From Candidatus Pelagibacter sp. RS40 (GTDB taxonomy: Bacteria; Pseudomonadota; Alphaproteobacteria; Pelagibacterales; Pelagibacteraceae): a stretch of DNA of 64,000 nt. How positions within the stretch are numbered: the first letter of the stretch is position 1; every line of letters begins with the position of its first letter. A program made the translations under genes and the position numbers. Location: the NCBI RefSeq assembly GCF_002101295.1, contig NZ_CP020778.1, forward strand, positions 62,001 through 126,000, read 5' to 3'. Shown here piece after piece: positions 55,250 through 62,990 of the stretch. The notes under the pieces are model-generated. The model was not told where the DNA came from and ran no database searches. It saw only the letters and a program-made list of their open reading frames with translations.

Positions 55250-56335
55250 TTGACTTTAAAACATCCTTTAAATTTATTACCTGGTATAATTTTAGCTTTT
55301 ATACTTTATTCTTTTTCTGAAGGTTTAAATAATATTATTGGAATTGAATTGTTGGGATATGAAAAAAGTCCTATTTCAACAGCAATGATTGCAATTATTT
55401 TAGGATTAATTTTAGGGAATATTTTTAATATTAGGGAAGGTTTTTTAATTGGATTAGACTTTACTCAAAAGAATATTCTTAAACTTGGTATTATTTGTTT
55501 AGGAATTCAATTAAAACCTTTCGAATTTATAAAATTTGGATCAATTGCTATTCCTTTAATAATTGTTTGTATTATTAGTGTATTGATCGTCATAAAACTT
55601 CTCATTCAGAAACTCAAAATATCAAGAGGAATGTCATACTTAATTGCGATCGGTAGCACTGTCTGTGGAACAACAGCTATTATTGCAACAGCACCTGTAA
55701 TTAACGCAAAGAAAAGTGAGGTGGCGTATGCTGTGGCAAATATGACATTGTTCGGTATTCTGGCAATGTTAATATATCCGTATTTTGCCAACATTTATTT
55801 TGATGGAGATCCATTGTTTGTTGGTTTATTTCTTGGAACTGCAATACACGAGACCTCACAAGTAGCAGCTGCTGGGCTTATTTACGATCAACAATTTAAC
55901 AGTCCTGAAACCCTAAATATAGCAACAGTTACAAAGCTAATTAGAAATACATTTCTTGTTATAATGATTCCTTTGTTCGCTTATCTATATAATAGGGGTC
56001 AAAATAACGATCAAAAATATTCGATTGTTAAAATTTTTCCATATTTTGTATTAGGTTTTATTGCATTTATTATTTTAAGAAATATTGGAGATGTATTTTT
56101 CTATAATACAAATGTAGCAGGAAAAGAAATGTGGGTCGACTTTGTTAATACAATAAAAATTTCTTCAAAAATATTTTTAACAATGGCTATGGCTGCAATC
56201 GGATTATCTACAAATCTTAAAGACTTAAATAAAATGGGATACAAGCCGTTTATAGTCGGATTTGTATCTCTTTTAACTGTAGGATTCGTAAGTTTAGTTG
56301 CAATTAATTATTTAAGTGGAATAATTTTAAATTAA
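55250..56335 (+). CDS. YeiH/UPF0324 family putative sulfite/sulfate exporter
   Basis: A 361-residue membrane protein with about ten helices. Key marks of the UPF0324 family are the duplicated LGLILGNIFNIR and GIICLGIQLKPFEFIKFG region, IGSTVCGTTAIIATAPVINAK, and FLGTAIHETSQVAAAG. Relatives beside sulfonate genes (CuyZ) are thought to export sulfite. The start is TTG at 55250, 13 bases after suyB. Its stop shares TTAA with that of the convergent TauE/SafE gene. Confidence 0.8.
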   Translation: MTLKHPLNLLPGIILAFILYSFSEGLNNIIGIELLGYEKSPISTAMIAIILGLILGNIFNIREGFLIGLDFTQKNILKLGIICLGIQLKPFEFIKFGSIAIPLIIVCIISVLIVIKLLIQKLKISRGMSYLIAIGSTVCGTTAIIATAPVINAKKSEVAYAVANMTLFGILAMLIYPYFANIYFDGDPLFVGLFLGTAIHETSQVAAAGLIYDQQFNSPETLNIATVTKLIRNTFLVIMIPLFAYLYNRGQNNDQKYSIVKIFPYFVLGFIAFIILRNIGDVFFYNTNVAGKEMWVDFVNTIKISSKIFLTMAMAAIGLSTNLKDLNKMGYKPFIVGFVSLLTVGFVSLVAINYLSGIILN

Positions 56336-57420
56336 GAGGCTTTTAGTTTTGCTTCTCTAGCAGCATTCCACTTTGAAAAATAGTTTCTAATTACAGCAGC
56401 TCCTACTCCTAAAGCAACTGCTAATATAACTGAAGTAAGTCCGTAAAATATTGGTAAGTCTTTAGAATAATTTAAAATAAATTCTCCAATCTTTCCAAGA
56501 CTCGTAGATCCATTAATTACTGTTTCAACGATTTTTTCTTCTTTAATAAATGTGTCGTAAGCAATTGCTATTCCAACGAGTAAAAGAAGAATTGCTAAAA
56601 TTGTCTTAAATTCTGAGCTGTCAACTTTTTCTCCAAATTTTTGACCTAGTTGTACTCCTATAATTGATCCTAAAATAAGTACAAAAACTAAAACTAAATC
56701 AATTGTTCCATAATTAAATGCATGTAAAACTGTAACAATTGCACTAACAAATATAGTTACAAATAAAGATGTTCCTGGGATTAATTTTGTTGGCATTCCA
56801 ATAATATAAATCATGGCAGGAACTAAAATAAATGCGCCTCCTACACCCATGATTGCAGCAATAAATCCAACAACTAATCCAATAATAATTGGTGTAAATG
56901 CACTTTCATATAATTTTGATTTTTTAAATCGCATTCTTAAAGGAAGACCATGTATCCAATAGTGTGTATGCAATTTTTTCTTTACTACAATTTTTTTTCT
57001 TGCCTTATCAATTTCGGATACGCCTTGAATTAACATTAATGTTCCAAGTATTGCTAGGATGTACATATAAGCCAGCGATATAACTACATTTATTTTTCCT
57101 ATATCCTTAAAATAAGAAAAAGTTAAAATTCCAAGTAATGTTCCAATTGTTCCACCAACAACAATCATTAATCCCATTTTGTAATCTAAAGTACCCTTTA
57201 AATAATGTGTTGTAGATCCTGAAACAGATGTTCCTAAAATATTACTTGCTTCATTTGGAACTGCATAAGCGGGTGGAATACCTAAAAATATTAAGAACGG
57301 TGTCATTAAAAAACCTCCGCCCACACCAAATAATCCTGATAAAATTCCAACTACAAGACTTAATCCAAATATAAAAAGTAAATTTATTTCGACTTGAGCA
57401 ATTGGAAGAAAATACTCCAT
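56332..57420 (-). CDS. TauE/SafE family sulfite exporter
   Basis: The 362-residue protein has about eight or more helices and the TauE/SafE (DUF81) pattern in duplicate: GILSGLFGVGGGFLMTPFLI near residues 26-45 and GFIAAIMGVGGAFILVPAMI near residues 182-201. Members export sulfite, sulfoacetate or related anions. It lies 48 bases after the 47-residue mini-gene and 242 bases after the orf116 stop side, on the aprMBA strand. Two unlike exporters thus flank the sulfite-producing genes. Confidence 0.85.
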   Translation of the reverse strand: MEYFLPIAQVEINLLFIFGLSLVVGILSGLFGVGGGFLMTPFLIFLGIPPAYAVPNEASNILGTSVSGSTTHYLKGTLDYKMGLMIVVGGTIGTLLGILTFSYFKDIGKINVVISLAYMYILAILGTLMLIQGVSEIDKARKKIVVKKKLHTHYWIHGLPLRMRFKKSKLYESAFTPIIIGLVVGFIAAIMGVGGAFILVPAMIYIIGMPTKLIPGTSLFVTIFVSAIVTVLHAFNYGTIDLVLVFVLILGSIIGVQLGQKFGEKVDSSEFKTILAILLLLVGIAIAYDTFIKEEKIVETVINGSTSLGKIGEFILNYSKDLPIFYGLTSVILAVALGVGAAVIRNYFSKWNAAREAKLKAS

Positions 57421-57468
57421 GCTTTTTGATATTCCTCTAAAGAAATAAAGTCAACAATTTGCTTAAAA

Positions 57469-57612
57469 TTAAAACCCTAAAAATGTGCTTATTACGATCA
57501 CCGACCAGTAAATGCCTAAGCCAAAAAATACAAATGATTTTGCGTGATTTACGAAATAATTGATTGTGACTGATTTAATTTTTTTTGATTTTTTTATAAA
57601 TATCTTAGCCAC
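57469..57612 (-). CDS. Small single-helix membrane protein, unknown
   Basis: A minus-strand frame from a GTG at 57612 (a TTG at 57621 is also possible) encodes 47 residues. It has a basic N-terminus (IFIKKSKKIKSV), then NYFVNHAKSFVFFGLGIYW and a hydrophobic end VISTFLGF. GGCGGGT lies just before the GTG. It fills most of the gap between orf116 and the exporter gene. It looks like a membrane mini-protein, but this is an inference without family support. Confidence 0.5.
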   Translation of the reverse strand: MAKIFIKKSKKIKSVTINYFVNHAKSFVFFGLGIYWSVIVISTFLGF

Positions 57613-57662
57613 ACCCGCCAATTAACACAAGTTTAATACTTTGCAAGAAATATTTGCTAAAA

Positions 57663-58013
57663 TTAAAAAATTGTTGCTCCGAAGACTTTGACTTCGTCTC
57701 CCTCATCTCCTAAGACTAGCCTACCTAAGAAATCTCCAGATACTTCTGTGCTTGTCTGTTTATAGACTATGGTTACGTACTTCCCTCTTCTAAGACATCC
57801 TATTGCCTTACACCCTTCAGATAATGATGACAAAAGTTTATTAGTTGACCACTGTTTCCCTAGCTCGACTTCATTTGCTCCGTAAAGCATTTGTGAAGAT
57901 AAATCCCTTGTAAATCCACCATAATCTTTAATATTTGAAGATTTAACAAGGTTTTGCCAGATAGGATCGGCAATACTTATAATTTCATTATCAGATTTAT
58001 CGACAATACTCAT
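57663..58013 (-). CDS. Uncharacterised 116-residue protein in the apr operon
   Basis: A soluble protein with no signal or membrane helix. It opens MSIVDKSDNEIISIADPIWQ, has GGFTRDLSSQMLYGANEV and a central CKAIGCLRRGKYVTIVYKQ with two cysteines five apart, and ends GDEVKVFGATIF. It lies 15 bases after aprA and is on the same strand, so it should be cotranscribed with aprMBA. I do not recognise the family. A role as accessory or small-ligand-binding protein of sulfite oxidation is only a guess. Confidence 0.7.
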   Translation of the reverse strand: MSIVDKSDNEIISIADPIWQNLVKSSNIKDYGGFTRDLSSQMLYGANEVELGKQWSTNKLLSSLSEGCKAIGCLRRGKYVTIVYKQTSTEVSGDFLGRLVLGDEGDEVKVFGATIF

Positions 58014-58028
58014 TAGTAGGGTTGTTTA

Positions 58029-59888
58029 TTAAGATGCTTGTTTCTTCTCTTTATCATCAACTATGTGATAAACCGGCTTTTTCTCCATTTCAAATTTACC
58101 TGTCTCAGGATCTCTTCTAGAAACGGTTAAACAATGCCAGTTTTCATCATCAAGCTTCATATGATCGCCTCTGTAATAATATCCAGGCCAACGTGTTTCC
58201 TCTCTAAATAGGGTATGATGAGTAACACATTGAGAGGTTACAGCTCTGTGTTTAAGCTCCCAAGCTCTCATTAATTGGTGATAATCCTCTGCTCCAACAT
58301 TTTCTAGGTCTTCTTCTAAAATTTCAAGTTGTTCAATACCTTTTTTAAGAAGATTGTCGTTAGTCATGTAATTATTTGTCAAACCTCCACAGTATTCATC
58401 CATAATTTTTTGAAGCCTCTGCAGGCCTTGAATAGGAAGTATATAGCTTGGGGAAACAGTTCCACCAGTTATTTCGTTCCTTCCAACAGTATAATTCTCT
58501 ATTGGTTTAAATATTTCCTCTTTCAACTTCTCTAATTGTTCATCAGAAACATGAATATCGTCAGCTTTTTTATCCTGAATATATTTAACAGCAGCTTTAG
58601 ATGCCAATCTTCCCTCCGTAAATGAACCTGAAGAAAATTTATGTGCACTTCCACCAACTGCATCTCCAGCACCAAATAACCCATCTATTGTCATCATACG
58701 ATTGTATCCCCAGAAATACTCATCAGGAGCAATATCCTCTGGTCCACTTACCCATGCCCCAGAACATGTTGCGTGAGATCCCATTACATATGGCTCTGAA
58801 GTTGTTAACTCTGGATTAGTGTATTTTGGATCAATATTTTGAGATGCCCAAACAACTGCTTGTCCAACTGTCATCCCTAAGAAATTTTCCCATCCAACTG
58901 TCTCTAAATGAGGATCTTGGAATGCTTCTTTGGTAACCATGTGAATTGGTCCACCACCTGCAGCTGTTTCTTGAATAAATGCATGATTTCTTAAACATGT
59001 TGGGGTTGGATGATGGTCTATATATTCTCCAACAAGTTTCTTAGTAGCATCATACCATTTCTTTTCATAATTCTCGCCATTTGCATTTTGAGTATATGTT
59101 TTTAAATGTAAAAAATATGCTCCAACAGGACCATATCCATCCTTAAATCTACAAAGCACAATCCTATTTTCCATTTGTGTCATTTTAGCACCAGCTTGAA
59201 TCGGCAATGCATATGCAGATCCGTTACTCCAAGGCGCATACCATGTTCTTCCCATACCTTCCCCTACTGCTCTTGGTTTAAAGATATGTGAAGCTCCACC
59301 AGCAGAGACAACGACAGTTCTAGACTTAAACACATGGAAATTTCCTGTTCTGACATTGAAACCAACAGCTCCAGCTATTCGGTTTGGATTTTTTTCATCT
59401 TTTAAAAGATGAGTAATCATTATTCTATTATAAATCTTATCAGCAGATTTTTTTGCAGCTTCAGCTACAATTGGTTTATAACTTTCACCGTGGATCATTA
59501 TCTGCCACTTACCCTCTCTTTGATATCTACCAGTCTCTTTATTTTTCATCATTGGAAGACCCCATTCATCAAACATATGAACAGTTGAGTCTACGTGACG
59601 AGCCATATCGTAACCTAAGTCTTCTCTTACTAATCCCATTAGATCATTTCTAGCGTACCTTACGTGGTCTTCTGGCATATTCTCACCCCACTGCATTCCC
59701 ATATAGCAGTTAATAGCGTAAAGACCTTGAGCAACTGCACCACTTCTATCGATATTTGCTTTCTCTACGCAGATAATTTTTAGATCTCTTCCCCAGTGTC
59801 TTGCTTCGAATGTTGCGCCTGTACCAGCCATACCTCCGCCGACAACAAGAACATCACATTCTTCTATAATTGTTTTGTGTTTAGCCAT
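58029..59888 (-). CDS. aprA: Adenylylsulfate (APS) reductase alpha subunit
   Basis: AprA is the FAD subunit of APS reductase, which interconverts sulfite plus AMP and APS. The 619-residue length is typical. The FAD motif GGGMAGTGATFEARHWG is at 17-33. Further family blocks are DRSGAVAQGLYAINCYMG, the substrate-site histidines in HPTPTCLRNHAFIQ and GSHATCSGAWVSGPED. It overlaps aprB by one base. In a non-sulfate-reducing marine organism the oxidative direction is likely. Confidence 0.94.
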   Translation of the reverse strand: MAKHKTIIEECDVLVVGGGMAGTGATFEARHWGRDLKIICVEKANIDRSGAVAQGLYAINCYMGMQWGENMPEDHVRYARNDLMGLVREDLGYDMARHVDSTVHMFDEWGLPMMKNKETGRYQREGKWQIMIHGESYKPIVAEAAKKSADKIYNRIMITHLLKDEKNPNRIAGAVGFNVRTGNFHVFKSRTVVVSAGGASHIFKPRAVGEGMGRTWYAPWSNGSAYALPIQAGAKMTQMENRIVLCRFKDGYGPVGAYFLHLKTYTQNANGENYEKKWYDATKKLVGEYIDHHPTPTCLRNHAFIQETAAGGGPIHMVTKEAFQDPHLETVGWENFLGMTVGQAVVWASQNIDPKYTNPELTTSEPYVMGSHATCSGAWVSGPEDIAPDEYFWGYNRMMTIDGLFGAGDAVGGSAHKFSSGSFTEGRLASKAAVKYIQDKKADDIHVSDEQLEKLKEEIFKPIENYTVGRNEITGGTVSPSYILPIQGLQRLQKIMDEYCGGLTNNYMTNDNLLKKGIEQLEILEEDLENVGAEDYHQLMRAWELKHRAVTSQCVTHHTLFREETRWPGYYYRGDHMKLDDENWHCLTVSRRDPETGKFEMEKKPVYHIVDDKEKKQAS

Positions 59889-60358
59889 TAATAGTAAACA
59901 CCTTGCTTAAATGAATTTTTATCTAAGGTTGGTAGTTCTTTTTCAGTATTTAAACCTTGTGGCTCATTGTATAAAATTTGTGAATTTATTTCTCCTTGGT
60001 TTGGAGTGTCTGCTTCAGCTAATTTTGGAATAAATTTACCCCAAGGCTTAGTTGTTATTGGTGATACAAAATTTTTCTCTGTACCATTTCTAAATTTAAT
60101 TCTCCAAGAGATCGTGCCTTTTTCCTCTTCTCTTCTAACTCTTACACTATGACCCATCGGTGCAAAATCTGCATATCCTCTCACATCAATTGCATGATTT
60201 GGACATGCTTTCACACATGAATAGCACTCCCAACAAAAATTTGGTTCAATATTTTTTGCTCTTCTTATGGTCTCGTCTATGTGCATGATATCTGATGGAC
60301 AAATATCTACACAATGTCCGCAACCATCACATCTCGTCATATATACAAATGTTGACAT
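59888..60358 (-). CDS. aprB: Adenylylsulfate reductase beta subunit
   Basis: AprB carries two [4Fe-4S] clusters that link AprA to the membrane. The 156 residues contain cysteines 10, 13, 16, 20 (CDGCGHCVDICP) and 42, 45, 48, 52 (CWECYSCVKACP). The C-terminal part with the IKFRNGTEKNFVSPITTKPW extension is the usual AprB tail. It follows aprM after 39 bases and overlaps aprA by one base. Confidence 0.94.
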   Translation of the reverse strand: MSTFVYMTRCDGCGHCVDICPSDIMHIDETIRRAKNIEPNFCWECYSCVKACPNHAIDVRGYADFAPMGHSVRVRREEEKGTISWRIKFRNGTEKNFVSPITTKPWGKFIPKLAEADTPNQGEINSQILYNEPQGLNTEKELPTLDKNSFKQGVYY

Positions 60359-60397
60359 ATCTATTTATTACCTTTCTTAAAAAATTTATCAATCATA

Positions 60398-61192
60398 TTA
60401 ATAATGCTTTGGTGCCTCACGTTTTATTCCAAGACCATATTGTTCTGGAGCTTCAGCTGGTGGAGGCAAATTATCTCTTGAACCATCAGCTTCTGCTAAA
60501 TTTTTTTGAATAGCCGCACCAGGCTTGTAGAACATATGTGCAAATTTCGACCAATAAACACCACCGAATAAAACTATATTAGCAACTGCAAACAAAACTA
60601 AAAATAAAACACTTAAACCTGATGAGCCAGAATATTGAAAGTAGGACCACGCTAAACCAAAAGTCGATGATAATACTAATGCTAAAACAAATAAATCTGC
60701 TTTTATAATTCTAAAAACTGAGTGTGCTTCAGCAGAAACATCCACTCTTAAAAAAAACCAAAACCAATATGCTCCTAAGCATGTTAATAAAGCACCTACA
60801 TGCCAAATAATTGGCCATATAGATGGAGTGATTGCATTTGGTGAAGAATAACCGAATATCATTACTCCTGAGCCAATCCAAAATAGTATTGTTCCATACA
60901 TTCCTAAAACATGTGCTACTCTTCTTTTTCCTAATCCTAATTCAGATGTTGTACCAATATCATGAACAACAGTTTTTGAAATAATTGCAGTTTTTTCTCC
61001 AAAACTTAATTCTCTACTTGCAGCTTTTTTTGCCTTCTTAGCGTTATTAAAAAAGTACTTCACGTTTTTTTTATGAATAATGTCCATGAGTGTTCCAATT
61101 ACAACTAAAGCTAACATTAATAAAACAAAGCCTTGCAAAGCAATTGATGGAACTGTTGAAGAGAGAACAGCAAATGGGTTGGTTGTGAACAT
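60398..61192 (-). CDS. aprM: APS reductase membrane anchor AprM
   Basis: AprM is thought to anchor AprBA and pass electrons to or from the quinone pool, replacing QmoABC in some bacteria. The 264 residues have about five hydrophobic segments: one near the N-terminus, then MYGTILFWIGSGVMIFGY, a WHVGALLTCLGAYWFWFFL segment with a histidine, and two more. The tail is polar. GGAG stands eight bases before the ATG. It is the first gene of the apr operon, with a 106-base upstream gap that has no clear promoter. Confidence 0.88.
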   Translation of the reverse strand: MFTTNPFAVLSSTVPSIALQGFVLLMLALVVIGTLMDIIHKKNVKYFFNNAKKAKKAASRELSFGEKTAIISKTVVHDIGTTSELGLGKRRVAHVLGMYGTILFWIGSGVMIFGYSSPNAITPSIWPIIWHVGALLTCLGAYWFWFFLRVDVSAEAHSVFRIIKADLFVLALVLSSTFGLAWSYFQYSGSSGLSVLFLVLFAVANIVLFGGVYWSKFAHMFYKPGAAIQKNLAEADGSRDNLPPPAEAPEQYGLGIKREAPKHY

Positions 61193-61298
61193 ATTATTAT
61201 CTCCGCTAAATATAATATTTTAAATAGCTCTTAATCTATAAAAAATATTAGTTCAACTGACTAATAATCCCATCTAAAGAAAAAAATGTTAATAAAGT

Positions 61299-61697
61299 TT
61301 ACTTTTTTCTTACATAATGCTGTTTTGATGAAATTACAGCCCTTACTCCTCCCTGAGGATTTTTAACATCATTAATCCTTCTTGGAATCAGATGAATGTG
61401 ACAGTGATTTATAGATTGTCCAGCTGCTTTGCCTGAATTAGTACCAATATTAAATCCCTTTACAGATTTATCTTTTTTTTCGATATTTTTTTTTAATTTT
61501 TTAATCAGTTTATTGCATGCTAAAATTTCTTTTAGTGTTAGGTCAAAATAACTCTTAACACATCTTTTAGGAATAATAAGTGAGTGAAATTTTGAAACAG
61601 GATAAGTATCTTTGGTTACATAAGCCAATTCATTTTCAAAAATAAAGTCTTTTTTTTTTGGAAAACAAAAAATACATGGATTATTTGGATCTCTCAT
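61299..61697 (-). CDS. HIT family protein (nucleotide hydrolase/transferase)
   Basis: The 132-residue protein carries the HIT triad HCHIHLIPR with His98, His100 and His102, plus an N-terminal CIFC zinc-type pair at 8-11. HIT proteins hydrolyse or transfer nucleoside monophosphates, such as AMP from ApnA or from adenosine phosphosulfate. It overlaps pabC by four bases (ATGA), so it belongs to the pab operon, yet it stands directly upstream of aprM on the same strand. Confidence 0.87.
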   Translation of the reverse strand: MRDPNNPCIFCFPKKKDFIFENELAYVTKDTYPVSKFHSLIIPKRCVKSYFDLTLKEILACNKLIKKLKKNIEKKDKSVKGFNIGTNSGKAAGQSINHCHIHLIPRRINDVKNPQGGVRAVISSKQHYVRKK

Positions 61698-62470
61698 AAA
61701 TAATTGCTTAAAATTTTTTGTTGCATTATTTGAATTTTATATTTTTTCAAAAAATTTTTATATGATTTATAATTTTTTCTCTTCCAATTTTTCTCTTTTA
61801 TAGATTTTACAGTAGATACTCCTTTTCCAGACCCAATCAAAAGAATTTCATCATACTGACTTAAACTTTCTATATAAATATTTGTTTTTTTTATTTTAAA
61901 CTGCTTATCAAAAAACTTAAGATTAACTCCTTTGTAAAATTTATTTATCGGAGAAAAATATTTATTCTTTTTAATAAAAATAATGTTTGAAGTTCCTGTC
62001 TCAAGAATTTTTCCTTTTGAACAAAGTGCAATATCATTTTTTGTATTATCCATTTTTGATAAATTTTTTAAGATAAATTTATATTTAAGATTTTTATGCT
62101 CAGGATTAATTCTGTTATAATTAACTAATTTTAATTCAAGATTTTTTTTAATTTTTAACTTATCTCTTAATGAAATTGATATTAAATTTTTAGTTACAGC
62201 AATCCTCAATAGGTGATTATATTTTTTTTGTTTATTTAAATTTGATTTGATTACCTTAAATATATTTGCTTTTAAGTTTTTGTCATAAATTTTATAAGTT
62301 TTCGTAGATTTAATTAGATTTGTAATATGCTCTTTAAAAAACAAAATCTTTTGAGGTTTTCCATAAATCCACATTGTTGTAAAAACACCATGAGCATTCC
62401 ATAGATCTTTAAATTCTTTTTCCTTAAGATCTTTACGATTGTAAGATTTTTTTAATAAGTATTTTACCAT
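61694..62470 (-). CDS. pabC: Class IV aminotransferase, likely aminodeoxychorismate lyase
   Basis: The 258-residue PLP enzyme of fold type IV probably releases p-aminobenzoate and pyruvate from aminodeoxychorismate for folate synthesis. The NAHGVFTTMWIYG start, LRIAVTK, and the GKILETGTSNIIFIKKN block with the conserved Glu support the family. The lysine for PLP probably lies in the KYKFILKNLSK segment. The sequence is divergent and lysine-rich. It follows pabA with an overlap of 38 bases. Confidence 0.7.
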   Translation of the reverse strand: MVKYLLKKSYNRKDLKEKEFKDLWNAHGVFTTMWIYGKPQKILFFKEHITNLIKSTKTYKIYDKNLKANIFKVIKSNLNKQKKYNHLLRIAVTKNLISISLRDKLKIKKNLELKLVNYNRINPEHKNLKYKFILKNLSKMDNTKNDIALCSKGKILETGTSNIIFIKKNKYFSPINKFYKGVNLKFFDKQFKIKKTNIYIESLSQYDEILLIGSGKGVSTVKSIKEKNWKRKNYKSYKNFLKKYKIQIMQQKILSNYL

Positions 62471-62990
62471 TTGTTGTTAAAAAAGATTCTGGATGAAATT
62501 GAAATCCATATACATCATCTTTCTGATTTTCAAAAGCCATAGCAACATTAGATTCTTTAGATCTCATTGTAATTTGAAAGTTTTTTGATTTAAAAGGCTC
62601 TTTTAATTTTAAAGAATGATAACGCCCAACTTTAAATTTCTTGTATTTACTAAAAATTGATCCTTTAGACACAACTTTTACCTCAGACTGATATCCATGA
62701 AAAATCTTATTTTGTTTTATAATTTTTGCATTTTCACAATATAAAATTTGCTGAAAACCTAAACAAATGCCAATAATTTTTTTTTTACCTTTATATCTCT
62801 TATAAATTTTTGAGGTCAACGGATAATCAGATGGAGATCCAGGTCCTGGAGAAAATACAATAGTGTTTGCTTTATTTAATTTTTTTGTGTCAATTTCAAA
62901 ATAATTAGAACAATAAACTTCATCAAAAGCAGAAAATTGGTGAACAACATTCCAAGTAAAAGAATCTTCATGATCAATAATGTAAATCAT
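62433..62990 (-). CDS. pabA: Glutamine amidotransferase, aminodeoxychorismate/anthranilate synthase component II
   Basis: This 185-residue class I glutaminase supplies ammonia to the chorismate enzyme. The oxyanion region VFSPGPGSPSD, the nucleophile Cys76 in GICLGFQQ, and His166 and Glu168 in FQFHPES form a complete triad. It overlaps pabB by four bases and pabC by 38. It may serve both folate and tryptophan synthesis. Confidence 0.85.
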   Translation of the reverse strand: MIYIIDHEDSFTWNVVHQFSAFDEVYCSNYFEIDTKKLNKANTIVFSPGPGSPSDYPLTSKIYKRYKGKKKIIGICLGFQQILYCENAKIIKQNKIFHGYQSEVKVVSKGSIFSKYKKFKVGRYHSLKLKEPFKSKNFQITMRSKESNVAMAFENQKDDVYGFQFHPESFLTTNGKILIKKILQS

